NCBI RefSeq assembly: GCF_023074055.1
Contig: NZ_JADPKR010000016.1
Span: forward strand, 23,386 to 87,385
Direction of reading: 5' to 3'
Length of the DNA stretch: 64,000 nucleotides
Source of the DNA: Bradyrhizobium sp. 141
GTDB taxonomy: Bacteria; Pseudomonadota; Alphaproteobacteria; Rhizobiales; Xanthobacteraceae
Below, piece after piece: positions 42,724 through 53,799 of this stretch (position 1 is its first letter; each line of letters begins with the position of its first letter). The position numbers and the translations under genes are program-made. The notes under the pieces are model-generated. The model saw only the letters and a list, made by a program, of their open reading frames with translations, was not told the origin of the DNA and did no database searches.

Positions 42724-42767
42724 TTTGACACGATGTCTAGAAAGCATGTTTTTGACAGCATGTCAAA
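42724..42767. promoter_or_regulatory. paired TetR-type operators
   Basis: TTTGACAGCATGTCAAA at 42751-42767 is a palindrome with perfect 7-base arms around a 3-base spacer. A degenerate second copy, TTTGACACGATGTCTAG, lies at 42724-42740, 27 bases centre to centre, in the gap between the tautomerase and TetR genes. Confidence 0.65.
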
Positions 42768-42788
42768 TACCTTCCAGAGGAGCAGGGC

Positions 42789-43388
42789 TTGAGGCCGCGC
42801 GAATTCGATCACGACGAGGTCCTGCGCATTGCGTTCGACCAGTTCTGGCGCAAGGGCGTACGCGGCACCTCGTTGTCGGACATCGGGCGCGATGCCGGCG
42901 TCCAGCGCGGCAGCCTCTACAACGCCTTCGGCAGCAAGGAGGCGCTGTTCCTGCAGGCCTATGAGCGCTATGCGGGGGACTATCTCCTCGCCCTGCAAAA
43001 GGCGCTCGGTGCCGGCTCATTGCGCAGACGCCTCACGGCTTTCTTCGATCTGACCATTACCAACTTCCGCTCCGGCACGCCGCCGCGCGGATGTCCGACC
43101 ACGCGCGGCTTGATGGAGCTCGGCGCCGCCGAAGGCGAGGGGCTTGATGAAGAAGCGCGTCAGGCTTTCGCGGACCTCATCTCGCGCATTACCGCACTGG
43201 TTCAGGACACGTTGTCGGCAGGCGCGGAGCGGGGCGAGTTCAACGGCAATCCTGCGGCCGCGGCGCTGCACATCATCACCGTGACGCGCGGCCTCGCCGT
43301 GCTCGAACGTGCCTTTGGCGACGAGCCGCAGTTGCGCAAGATCGCCGCGCACACGATCGATCTCCTGCTCGGCAGGAAAGGTGGCTAG
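42789..43388 (+). CDS. TetR family transcriptional regulator
   Basis: A 199-residue regulator. The N-terminal helix-turn-helix is VLRIAFDQFWRKGVRGTSLS followed by DIGRDAGVQRGSLYNAFGSK; the C-terminal helical ligand domain follows from about 60 (RRRLTAFFDLTITNFRS, ALHIITVTRGLAVLERAFGD). It starts with TTG at 42789, right after the operator pair. It should repress itself and the divergent tautomerase gene; the inducer is unknown. Confidence 0.85.
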   Translation: MRPREFDHDEVLRIAFDQFWRKGVRGTSLSDIGRDAGVQRGSLYNAFGSKEALFLQAYERYAGDYLLALQKALGAGSLRRRLTAFFDLTITNFRSGTPPRGCPTTRGLMELGAAEGEGLDEEARQAFADLISRITALVQDTLSAGAERGEFNGNPAAAALHIITVTRGLAVLERAFGDEPQLRKIAAHTIDLLLGRKGG

Positions 43389-43391
43389 ATG

Positions 43392-43865
43392 TCAGCACAA
43401 GGCGAGCGCGTTGACCGCCCGCGTCGTCGCGTCTTCCTTGCCGGCGCCGACGAGCTGGCAGACGATGGATTCGAGTTCGCCCGGCTGCTTGCGGCGCGCG
43501 ACCGCCAGCAATCGCATCAACTCCGCTTCGTCGTTCGACAGGCGGCGGCAGGACGGCGGCATGAAGCACAGCGCGCATGGCCGGCCGCTGCGCAGGATCC
43601 TGACGAGCGCGGCCGCCCGTGCCACCAACAGCGGACTGTCGGAAATGCCCGGCGCCTCGTCGGCAAAGCGATAGGCCGCTTCCCAGCAATCGGATGCGCC
43701 GGTCGTATAAGCCGCTCCGATGAATCGGAACAGCGACAGCGCGACGCGGCAGAAATCATCATAGCTGTCGACGCAGGGGCGCGCCGCAAGCGCGGCCTGG
43801 AGCGGACAGAGCCGCGATGGGCCGGCGTCCGGGATCGCCGCAGAACCGCAAATTTCTGGGATCAT
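43392..43865 (-). CDS. hypothetical cysteine-rich protein
   Basis: A 157-residue soluble protein with eight or more cysteines, including a CxxC in RPCALCFMPPSCRR. Other recognisable parts are DSYDDFCRVALSLFRFIGAA and ASDCWEAAYRFADEAPGISD. I do not recognise a family. The ATG at 43865 is chosen; a TTG at 43880 would overlap the stop of the upstream gene (TTGA), which would give direct coupling. It converges on the TetR gene, three bases from its stop. Confidence 0.6.
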   Translation of the reverse strand: MIPEICGSAAIPDAGPSRLCPLQAALAARPCVDSYDDFCRVALSLFRFIGAAYTTGASDCWEAAYRFADEAPGISDSPLLVARAAALVRILRSGRPCALCFMPPSCRRLSNDEAELMRLLAVARRKQPGELESIVCQLVGAGKEDATTRAVNALALC

Positions 43866-43876
43866 GAACGATCTCG

Positions 43877-44377
43877 TCAATGCAACGTCGGGCTTCCGAC
43901 CAGCCAGCTCTTCATCGCCATGGTCCGGTCATGGTCGAAGGAGCGCACGTGCCGGTCGGGCAGGATGAGACCTGCCATGCGGAAGATCGTCGCCAGGCCC
44001 CGCACCGGCGCGAGCGCCCAGTCGGCGCCGACCGGCGGCAGCCAGCTCTCGAACCGTTCGCGCACGATTTCGATGCGATCCTGTTGTGCCGCGGCAATGG
44101 CGTGCAAGATTCCGTGCTCGCTGTCCGACATGCGCGGACAAGTCGGGCAGTGCACCTCGATGGCCGTATGGGCCGTGCAGGCGAAGATCTCGATGAGGGC
44201 TTCCAGCGAGAGCACGGCATCGCCCACGCGAAAATGGTCGTACACCTGCTGGATGTCGGCAGCGGTCGGAACGGCGCCGCCGCTGCGCGCCTTGGCCCTG
44301 AAACCCCAGATGAAGAGGCGTTCCGCGGCGCTGAGGGCGGGAAGGTCGAGAGACCCCGGTGATGTCGATGAATGCAT
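43877..44377 (-). CDS. hypothetical protein with CxxC motif
   Basis: A 166-residue soluble protein: HSSTSPGSLDLPALSAAERL, WGFRAKARSGGAVPTAADIQ, then IFACTAHTAIEVHCPTCPRM with a CPTC pair, and LAPVRGLATIFRMAGLILPD. The two CxxC proteins in tandem suggest a metal site or a shared redox task, but this is inference only. AGAGGC precedes the ATG at 44377. It is the first gene of a two-gene unit. The 274 bases upstream to the chemoreceptor gene show nothing further. Confidence 0.62.
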   Translation of the reverse strand: MHSSTSPGSLDLPALSAAERLFIWGFRAKARSGGAVPTAADIQQVYDHFRVGDAVLSLEALIEIFACTAHTAIEVHCPTCPRMSDSEHGILHAIAAAQQDRIEIVRERFESWLPPVGADWALAPVRGLATIFRMAGLILPDRHVRSFDHDRTMAMKSWLVGSPTLH

Positions 44378-44651
44378 GAAGCCTCTGGCCCTTGGCTGCG
44401 CGCACGCCACAGCTGGCGCTGATTGTCTGCATCGATCGTTCTGCCAGAGCCCTCTCCAAGTCAACGCGCGGAAAGGCGATATCGAGGTGTTCTAGATTTG
44501 AAGAGTTCGCATCTCGAATGCGAGGCCGCGTCGGAGGAAGACCAAAGCAGGGCGCCTTCGGCGGCCGTTTGGGGGAACCCGAATGCTTAAGGCTTTGCTA
44601 AGGGGATCAGGATAAACTGGCATATCTGTATCGCCAATTTTGCGAGTCCCG

Positions 44652-46334
44652 ATGATTTTCTCCCGCATCAGTTTCAAGCTGGTTCTGATTGTCGGCATCA
44701 GCCTCCTCGGCATGATCGCGCTGGCGCCGATCGCGCTGTCGACCCTGCGCGCGCAGATGGTCGCCGATCGCCAGGCCAAGACGCAGCATATGGTCGATGT
44801 CGGCTACGGCATCCTCGCGCACTATCAGAAGCTCGAGAGCGAGGGGAAACTCCCGCGCGAGCAGGCCCAGGCCGCGGCCATGGCTGAAATCAAGAGCCTG
44901 CGTTACGACAAGGTCGAGTATTTCTGGATCAACGACATGACCCCGAAGATGGTCATGCATCCGATCAAGCCCGAGCTCGACGGCAAGGATCTCTCCGGCA
45001 TGAAGGATCCTGCCGGCAACGCGCTGTTCACCGGCTTCGTTGACGTCGTCAACAAGCACGGCGCGGGCTTCTACGGCTATCTCTGGCCGAAGCCCGGCTT
45101 CGACCAGCCGGTCGGGAAAATCTCCTATGTGAAGGGCTTTGCGCCCTGGGGCTGGATCATCGGCACGGGCATCTATCTCGACGACGTCGACGCCGTCTTC
45201 CGCCAGGCCGCGACGACGTTCGGCTACGTCTGTCTGGCCGTGCTGGTCCTGGTGCTCGGCGCGTCGTTCGTGATCGGTCGCAGCGTGACCCGGCCACTCG
45301 CAAAAATCACCGCGCTGACCGAGCGACTTGCCGCCGGCGACCGCGCCTTCGAGGTACCCTACACCGATCGCAGCAACGAGGTCGGCGGGCTCGCCAAGGC
45401 ACTGGCCGTATTCAAGGACAATGCATCGGCGGTCGGCCGGATGCATGCCGAGCAGCAGGAGCTGAAGCAGCGGGCCGACGAAGAGAAGCGCAAGGCGATG
45501 GCCGATCTCGCCGGCAAGTTCGAGGCGAGTGTCCAGGCCGTCGTCCGCGACGTCTTCAACGAGGCGCGCGCGATGCAGCAGGCCGCGCAAGGCATGTCGG
45601 AGACCGCGAACAGGGCGAGCGACCGCGCGAGCTTCGTCGCATCCGCCTGCCAGCAGGCCTCGAGCAACGTGCAAACGGTGGCCTCTGCCGCCGGCGAATT
45701 GTCGTCCTCGATCTCGGAGATCAGCCAGCGCGTCGCGCAGGCCGCGACGGTGGCCGACAAGGCCGCCGCCGACGGTCAGCGCACCAACGACACCGTGCAG
45801 GGGCTGGCTGCGGCGGCGCACAAGATCGGCGAGGTCATCGACCTCATCAACCAGATCGCCTCGCAGACCAATCTGCTCGCGCTCAACGCCACCATCGAGG
45901 CGGCGCGGGCCGGCGAAGCCGGCAAGGGCTTTGCAGTGGTCGCGAGCGAGGTGAAGTCGCTGGCGAGCCAGACCGCAAAGGCGACCGACGAGATCGGCGC
46001 GCAGATCACCGCGATCCAGGCCGAGACCAATCAGGTCGTCGGCAACATCGAGAGCATCCGCAAGACCATCATGGAGGTCAACGAGATCTCCTCCTCGATC
46101 GCCGCCGCCGTCGAGGAGCAGGGCGCAGCCACGCAGGCGATCGCCCACAGCGTGCAGGAGGCGGCCTCCGGCACCGACCAGGTCTCGCAAAACATCTCCG
46201 GCGTGACCGATGCGACCGCGGAGACCGGCCAGGCCGCCGGCCTCGTGCTGCAATCGAGCGGCCGGCTGACACAGAAGCTGCAATCCCTCGAAAACGAGGT
46301 CAGCACCTTCGTCGCGGGCGTGCGCGCGGCGTAG
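44652..46334 (+). CDS. methyl-accepting chemotaxis protein (sCache sensor)
   Basis: A 560-residue chemoreceptor. Membrane spans at about 9-30 and 190-213 enclose a periplasmic single-Cache domain ([60 protein letters not shown]). A HAMP segment follows, then the signalling domain with [20 protein letters not shown] at the hairpin tip and methylation-type helices. It has no C-terminal CheR-binding pentapeptide (ends VAGVRAA). ATG 44652 is used; a TTG at 44640 is also in frame. sCache receptors often sense small organic acids. Confidence 0.9.
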   Translation: MIFSRISFKLVLIVGISLLGMIALAPIALSTLRAQMVADRQAKTQHMVDVGYGILAHYQKLESEGKLPREQAQAAAMAEIKSLRYDKVEYFWINDMTPKMVMHPIKPELDGKDLSGMKDPAGNALFTGFVDVVNKHGAGFYGYLWPKPGFDQPVGKISYVKGFAPWGWIIGTGIYLDDVDAVFRQAATTFGYVCLAVLVLVLGASFVIGRSVTRPLAKITALTERLAAGDRAFEVPYTDRSNEVGGLAKALAVFKDNASAVGRMHAEQQELKQRADEEKRKAMADLAGKFEASVQAVVRDVFNEARAMQQAAQGMSETANRASDRASFVASACQQASSNVQTVASAAGELSSSISEISQRVAQAATVADKAAADGQRTNDTVQGLAAAAHKIGEVIDLINQIASQTNLLALNATIEAARAGEAGKGFAVVASEVKSLASQTAKATDEIGAQITAIQAETNQVVGNIESIRKTIMEVNEISSSIAAAVEEQGAATQAIAHSVQEAASGTDQVSQNISGVTDATAETGQAAGLVLQSSGRLTQKLQSLENEVSTFVAGVRAA

Positions 46335-46445
46335 CGTAAAGCGCTGCAACACGACTGCATTTTTCCGCGTCGCGGCATCGGCCGCGATGCGGATGCTGTT
46401 TTTCTTGACATGACCTCTGCCGTGCTCGACGTGTAACGACGTCGC

Positions 46446-48218
46446 GTGACGGCACGTGCGTGCCTTACGACAAGAAAAGCAACACGGGAGGACGTCAGGA
46501 GCGCGCCCCTCAACGAGACGGACTATCTCGCCACCTTGCGCGGCCTGTGGGACAAGGCCTGGCCGAAGGGCATGCCGCGTTCGCCGAACTATCTGCACGG
46601 CGAAGTTCCCTTGACGGAATATCTGCGCGCCTGGGCGAGGCGCAGTCCGGAGCGCCCCGCGGTGATCTTCTACGGTCACGTCACGACCTACGCGGATCTT
46701 GACCGGCAGAGCGACCGCTTTGCGGCGCTGTTGCAGGCCAAGGGCGTCGGCAAGGGCGACCGCGTCGCCGTGTTCCTGCCGAACTGCCCGCAATTCCACA
46801 TCGTGTTCTTCGGCATTTTGAAGCTCGGCGCGGTCCACGTCCCCGTCAGCCCGCTGTCGCGCGCGTTCGAGCTGACCTATGAGCTCAACGACACGCAGGC
46901 CGAGGTGATCGTCGCTCTCGATCAACTCGACCCCGTCGTCGAGCAGGTGAAGGGCGAGGTGCGGCTGCGCGAGATCATCGTCACCAGCTTCGCCGACGTC
47001 GTGCCGGCAACGCCCGCGTTCCCCGCACCGGACTCGATCCGTGCGCCGCGCGTCGCGGTCGCGGGCGCGACCGATCTGTTGCCCGCGCTTGCCGCGATGC
47101 CCGCACCATCGCCGCTGCCGGCGCCCGGGCTCGATGATGTCGCGGCGCTCAACTACACCGGCGGCACCACCGGCATGCCCAAGGGCTGCGTCCATACCCA
47201 TCGCGACATGGTCTACACGGCCGCGGCCAATTACGGCATCTCGGTGCTGTCGGACGAGAGCAGCGGGTTCCTGTCCTTCTTTCCCGAGTTCTGGATTGCG
47301 GGTGAGAATTTCGGCCTGATCTTCCCGCTGTTCTCCGGCGCGACGCTGGTGCTGCTCGCGCGCTGGGACGCCGTCGGTGCAATGGCGGCGATCGACAAAT
47401 ACAAGGTCACGATCACCGCGATGCCGGTCGACGGCGCGGTCGAATTGATGGACCATCCGCGCTGGAGCGAGTTCGATCTGTCCTCGCTGAGCCAGGTGCG
47501 CGTCGTCTCCTTCGTCAAGAAGCTCAACGCCGACTATCGCAAACGCTGGAAGGATCTCACCGGGACGGTGCTGATGGAGGCCGCCTGGGGCATGACGGAG
47601 ACCCACACCTCGAACACCTTCACGGCGGGCTTCCAGGACGACGATTTCGACCTCAACAATCAGCCGATCTTCGTCGGCCTGCCGGTCCCCGGCGCCGAAT
47701 TCAAGATCACCGATTTCGAGACCGGCGCGCTGTTGCCGCTCGGCGCGGAAGGCGAGATCCGCGTGCGCACGCCATCGCTGCTCAAGAGCTACTGGAACAA
47801 GCCGGAGGCGACCGCCGAGTCGCTCGTCGACGGCTGGCTGCGCACCGGCGACATCGGCAACATCGACAAGGACGGCTTCCTGCACTTCCTCGGCCGCCGC
47901 AAGGAGATGCTGAAGGTCAAGGGCATGAGCGTGTTTCCGCCGGAGATCGAGGCGCTGCTGGGGCAGCATCCGAAGGTGCTGGGCTCGGGCGTGGTCGGGC
48001 GCGACGACCCTGACAAAGGGCAGGTGCCGGTGGCCTATATCCAGCTCAAGCCGGAGGCGGTCGGCGCCATCTCTGCGGAAGACCTGCGCGCCTGGTGCGC
48101 CGAGCGCATGGCCGTGTACAAGGTCCCGGAGATACGCATCATTGAAGCCCTGCCTCTGACGGCCACGGGCAAGGTGAAGAAGCAGGACCTCGATCCAAAC
48201 CTGCCTGCTGCTGTCTGA
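46446..48218 (+). CDS. AMP-dependent acyl-CoA ligase
   Basis: An adenylate-forming ligase of about 590 residues. Key motifs: YTGGTTGMPKGCVHTH (ATP-binding loop), AAWGMTETHTSNTF, WLRTGDIGNIDKDGFLHFLG and TATGKVKKQDLD with the catalytic lysine. The start is unclear: the only in-frame canonical codon before the conserved part is GTG 46446, yet GGGAGG at 46486-46491 points to about 46497, where the codon is AGG in a context (AGG AGC GCG CCC) that reads like an altered ATG. The carboxylase gene follows 12 bases after the stop, so the acyl-CoA made may be its substrate. Confidence 0.83.
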   Translation: MTARACLTTRKATREDVRSAPLNETDYLATLRGLWDKAWPKGMPRSPNYLHGEVPLTEYLRAWARRSPERPAVIFYGHVTTYADLDRQSDRFAALLQAKGVGKGDRVAVFLPNCPQFHIVFFGILKLGAVHVPVSPLSRAFELTYELNDTQAEVIVALDQLDPVVEQVKGEVRLREIIVTSFADVVPATPAFPAPDSIRAPRVAVAGATDLLPALAAMPAPSPLPAPGLDDVAALNYTGGTTGMPKGCVHTHRDMVYTAAANYGISVLSDESSGFLSFFPEFWIAGENFGLIFPLFSGATLVLLARWDAVGAMAAIDKYKVTITAMPVDGAVELMDHPRWSEFDLSSLSQVRVVSFVKKLNADYRKRWKDLTGTVLMEAAWGMTETHTSNTFTAGFQDDDFDLNNQPIFVGLPVPGAEFKITDFETGALLPLGAEGEIRVRTPSLLKSYWNKPEATAESLVDGWLRTGDIGNIDKDGFLHFLGRRKEMLKVKGMSVFPPEIEALLGQHPKVLGSGVVGRDDPDKGQVPVAYIQLKPEAVGAISAEDLRAWCAERMAVYKVPEIRIIEALPLTATGKVKKQDLDPNLPAAV

Positions 48219-48230
48219 GTGAGAGAGACG

Positions 48231-51200
48231 ATGTCGTTCAAGAAACTCCTGATTGCCAATCGCGGCGAGATCGCCATCCGCATCGCGCGCGCGGCGGCCG
48301 ATGCCGGCATCGCGACGGTTGCGATCCATCCCGCCGACGATGCGCTGTCGCTGCACGTGCGCGTTGCCGACGAAGCAGTCCAAATCCCCGGCCGCGGCGC
48401 CCGGGCCTATCTCGATATCGATGCGGTGGCGAAGGCGGCGAAGAGCGTCGGCTGCGATGCCGTACATCCTGGCTACGGCTTTCTCAGCGAGAACGCGGCG
48501 TTTGCCAAGACTTGCGGCGATGCGGGCATCGTTTTCGTCGGGCCGAAGGCTGCGGCGCTGGAGCTGTTCGGCGACAAGGTTGCGGCACGGCAACTGGCAA
48601 AACGCTGCGGCGTCCCCATCATCGCCGGAACCAGCGGGCCGTCCTCGCTGGAGGAGATTTCGGCGTTCTTCACCTCGCTCGGTGGCAATGCGGCGATCGT
48701 GATCAAGGCGATGGCCGGCGGTGGCGGCCGCGGCATGCGCGTGGTGGAGAACGCGTCCGATCTTGCGGAAGCCTATGCGCGCTGCCAGTCGGAGGCCAAG
48801 GCCGCGTTCGGCTTCGACGGGGTCTATGCCGAGCGGCTGATCCGGCAGGCCCGCCATATCGAGGTGCAGATCATTGGCGACCATCACGGCGCGATCTCTC
48901 ATCTCTGGGAGCGCGAATGCACCATCCAGCGCCGGCACCAAAAGCTGATCGAGGTGGCGCCCAGCCCCTCGCTGAGCGATCCCTTGCGCGGCCGCATCAT
49001 CGACGCGGCGAGGCAGCTCGCGACGGCAGCGTCGTACGACAATCTCGGCACCTTCGAGTTCCTGGTCGACGGCAGCGCCGAGGACAGCTTTGCCTTCATC
49101 GAGGCCAATCCGCGGCTTCAGGTCGAGCACACCGTCACGGAAGAGGTGCTCGGGCTCGACCTCGTCCGCGCCCAGCTCGCCGTTGCTGCGGGCAGCACGC
49201 TGGCCTCGCTCGGCCTTGCGCAAGCCTCGATCCCGAAACCGCGCGGCCATGCCATGCAGCTTCGCGTCAACATGGAGACGTTGGACGAGACGGGCGCGAC
49301 GCATCCGACCGGCGGCGTGCTCGCCGTGTTCGAGCCGCCGTCGGGGCCTGGCGTGCGCGTCGATAGTTTTGGTTACGCCGGCTACAAGACCAGCGCGGCC
49401 TTCGATTCGCTGCTGGCAAAGGTCATCGTGCATACGCCGGGCGAGGCCTGGCATGACGTCGTCGCCAAGGCGTCGCGCGCCTTGCGGGAGTTCCGGATCG
49501 ACGGCGTCGTCACCAACATCGCCTTTCTCCAGGCCGTGCTCGCGCATCCCGATTTCAGGACCAACCGTATCGCGACCGACTTTGTCGATCGCAATATTGC
49601 CAAGCTCGTCGACGCGGCCGACGGCGCGGCCAAGCCGCTCTACTTCGCCGCGACCGAGCGAAGCGGTGGCCACAGCGCGGAGGCGCAAATTGCGCAAATC
49701 GTGCCGGAAGGCGCGGTGATGGTCGCCGCGCCCTTGCAGGGAACCATCGTCACCATCCAGGTGAAGGAAGGCGAGATCGTGCGCCCCGGCCAGCAGCTTG
49801 CCGTGATCGAGTCCATGAAGATGGAGCATCTCGTGATGGCCGAGCAGGGCGGCCGGGTCATGAAGCTCGGCGCCGGCGACGGCGCCACGCTGATGCATGG
49901 CGAGCCGATCATGTATCTGGAGCCGCTCGACGTTGCGGCCGACAGCACGGCCGCGGAAGCCGATATCGATCTCGATCACATCCGGCCGGACCTCGCCGAG
50001 CTGATCGCGCGTCAGGCCAACACGCTGGATGCGAACCGCCCGTCCTCGGTCGAGCGTCGCCGCAACACCAACCAGCGCACCGCGCGCGAGAACGTCGCCC
50101 AGCTCGTCGACGACGGCTCGTTCATGGAATATGGCAGCCTCGCTATCGCGGCGCAGCGGCGCCGGCGCAAGCTCGACGATCTCATCAAGAACACGCCGGC
50201 CGACGGCCTCGTCATGGGCGTTGCCACGGTGAATGCCGGGGAATTCGGACCCGAAGGGGCGCGCTGCATCGTCGTGGCCTACGACTACACCGTGCTCGCG
50301 GGTACGCAGGGCCACATGAACCACAAGAAGATCGACCGCATGCTGACGCTTGCGGAAGACTGGCGCGTGCCGCTGGTGTTTTATGCCGAAGGCGGCGGCG
50401 GCCGGCCCGGCGACACCGACCGGCTCGGCATGACCGGGCTCGACGGCCCGTCCTTCGTGCAGTTCGCAAGGCTCTCCGGCCTCATCCCGGTCGTGGGTGT
50501 GGTTTCCGGCTATTGCTTCGCCGGCAACGCCGCGATGCTCGGCTGCTGCGACGTCATCATCGCGACCAAGAACGCCTCGATCGGCATGGGCGGTCCCGCC
50601 ATGATCGAGGGCGGCGGCCTCGGCGTCTATCATCCGGCCGAGGTCGGCCCTGTGACGTTCCAGTCGCCGAACGGAGTCATCGACATCCTGGTCGAGGACG
50701 AGGAGGAAGCGACATCCGTCGCGCAAAAATACCTGTCCTATTTCCAGGGCGCGGTCACGGAGTGGCAGGCCGCGGACCAGCGCCTGCTCCGCCGCGCGAT
50801 CCCTGAGAACCGGCTCCGCGTCTACGACATCCGCAGCGTGATCGATCTCGTCGCCGACAAGGACAGCGTACTGGAGCTGCGCCGCGACTACGGCGTCGGC
50901 ATGATCACCGCGCTGATCCGCATCGAGGGCAAGCCGTTCGGCCTGATCGCCAACAACCCGCGCCATCTCGGCGGCGCGATCGACGCCGATGCCGGCGACA
51001 AGGCCGCGCGCTTCCTCCAGCTTTGCGATGCCTTCGATCTGCCGATCGTCTCGCTCTGCGACACGCCCGGTTTCATGGTCGGCCCGGAGGCCGAGAAGAC
51101 CGCGATCGTGCGCCACGTCTCGCGCATGTTCGTAACGGGCGCGAGCCTCACCGTGCCGCTGTTTGGCATCGTGCTGCGTAAGGGCTATGGGTTAGGGGCG

Positions 51201-51536
51201 CAGTCGATGATCGGCGGCGGCTTCCACGCCTCGTTCTTCACCGCGGCCTGGCCGACCGGCGAGTTCGGCGGCATGGGGCTGGAGGGTTACGTCCGGCTCG
51301 GCTTCCGCAAGGAGATGGAGGCGATCGCCGATCCCGAGGAGCGCGAGACCTATTACCGCAACAAGGTCGCCGAGCTCTATGCCAACGGCAAGGCGGTCTC
51401 GATCGCCTCGGTGTTCGAGATCGACAACGTCATCGACCCCGCCGAGACGCGTCGCTGGATCATGGCGGGCCTGCGGTCCGTGCCGAAGCCGCCGGTGAGG
51501 GCGGGAAAGAAGCGGCCGTGTATCGATACGTGGTGA
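48231..51536 (+). CDS. single-chain biotin-dependent acyl-CoA carboxylase (LCC type)
   Basis: A 1101-residue fusion of all three parts of a biotin carboxylase system. Residues about 1-450: biotin carboxylase (KLLIANRGEIAIRIARAAAD, AMAGGGGRGMRVVEN, FIEANPRLQVEHTVTEEVLG). Around 530: biotin carrier with AVIESMKMEHLVM, Lys530 being the biotinylated residue. About 600-1090: carboxyltransferase halves (GARCIVVAYDYTVLAGTQGH, SIGMGGPAMIEGGGLGVYHP, KGYGLGAQSMIGGGFHASFF). The layout is that of single-chain long-chain acyl-CoA carboxylases described from Mycobacterium. GTG 48219 precedes, but ATG 48231 follows a GAGAGAG site. The acyl chain specificity cannot be read. Confidence 0.88.
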   Translation: MSFKKLLIANRGEIAIRIARAAADAGIATVAIHPADDALSLHVRVADEAVQIPGRGARAYLDIDAVAKAAKSVGCDAVHPGYGFLSENAAFAKTCGDAGIVFVGPKAAALELFGDKVAARQLAKRCGVPIIAGTSGPSSLEEISAFFTSLGGNAAIVIKAMAGGGGRGMRVVENASDLAEAYARCQSEAKAAFGFDGVYAERLIRQARHIEVQIIGDHHGAISHLWERECTIQRRHQKLIEVAPSPSLSDPLRGRIIDAARQLATAASYDNLGTFEFLVDGSAEDSFAFIEANPRLQVEHTVTEEVLGLDLVRAQLAVAAGSTLASLGLAQASIPKPRGHAMQLRVNMETLDETGATHPTGGVLAVFEPPSGPGVRVDSFGYAGYKTSAAFDSLLAKVIVHTPGEAWHDVVAKASRALREFRIDGVVTNIAFLQAVLAHPDFRTNRIATDFVDRNIAKLVDAADGAAKPLYFAATERSGGHSAEAQIAQIVPEGAVMVAAPLQGTIVTIQVKEGEIVRPGQQLAVIESMKMEHLVMAEQGGRVMKLGAGDGATLMHGEPIMYLEPLDVAADSTAAEADIDLDHIRPDLAELIARQANTLDANRPSSVERRRNTNQRTARENVAQLVDDGSFMEYGSLAIAAQRRRRKLDDLIKNTPADGLVMGVATVNAGEFGPEGARCIVVAYDYTVLAGTQGHMNHKKIDRMLTLAEDWRVPLVFYAEGGGGRPGDTDRLGMTGLDGPSFVQFARLSGLIPVVGVVSGYCFAGNAAMLGCCDVIIATKNASIGMGGPAMIEGGGLGVYHPAEVGPVTFQSPNGVIDILVEDEEEATSVAQKYLSYFQGAVTEWQAADQRLLRRAIPENRLRVYDIRSVIDLVADKDSVLELRRDYGVGMITALIRIEGKPFGLIANNPRHLGGAIDADAGDKAARFLQLCDAFDLPIVSLCDTPGFMVGPEAEKTAIVRHVSRMFVTGASLTVPLFGIVLRKGYGLGAQSMIGGGFHASFFTAAWPTGEFGGMGLEGYVRLGFRKEMEAIADPEERETYYRNKVAELYANGKAVSIASVFEIDNVIDPAETRRWIMAGLRSVPKPPVRAGKKRPCIDTW

Positions 51537-51583
51537 GGGCAGTGCAGCAATTCAGCGCTGCTTAGGGCAATCTGCTCCTGCAT

Positions 51584-51672
51584 CGTCACGCCCGGGCTCG
51601 TCCCGGGCATCCACGTTCCTTTCGCACGCGCGGCAAAGGCGTGGATGGCCGGGACGAAGCCCGGCCATGACG
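51584..51672. repeat. interspersed repeat (CGTCATGCCCGGGC family)
   Basis: The left end CGTCACGCCCGGGCTCGTCC and right end GGACGAAGCCCGGCCATGACG are inverse; ATCCACG and CGTGGAT pair inside. It fills the gap between the carboxylase and activator genes. Confidence 0.85.
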
Positions 51673-51776
51673 AGGTTGCGAGAGAACGTCACTCCACCTC
51701 TAGTCCCGGTTCCCGATTGACATCCCCGCCTGTGGTGCCAGACTTTGCACAATAATACAGGGTGGAGACGTCCGCG

Positions 51777-53629
<1,853 letters not shown>

Positions 53630-53696
53630 CGCTCAATCGCGTGCGGCACGCTTTCTCCTTGTGGAAGAGGGGACTCTTTCCGCGATCGCAGATATC

Positions 53697-53783
53697 GTAG
53701 GGTGGGCAAAGCGAAGCGTGCCCACCACCTTTGTTGCGATGTCGATGGTGGGCACGGCGCAAGTGCGCCTTTGCCCACCCTAC
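53697..53783. repeat. interspersed inverted repeat (GTAGGGTGGGC family, copy 3)
   Basis: It starts GTAGGGTGGGCAAAGCGAAG and ends CGCCTTTGCCCACCCTAC, nearly the same as the copy at 10140-10230, again between convergent genes. Confidence 0.9.
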
Positions 53784-53799
53784 AATCTCGGCGCAAGGC

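Noticed and set aside
44607..51116. A 2169-codon open frame on the minus strand opposite the chemoreceptor, ligase and carboxylase
   Set aside because: It is the antisense shadow of three clear genes; its text is rich in Arg, His and Asp with no domain order.
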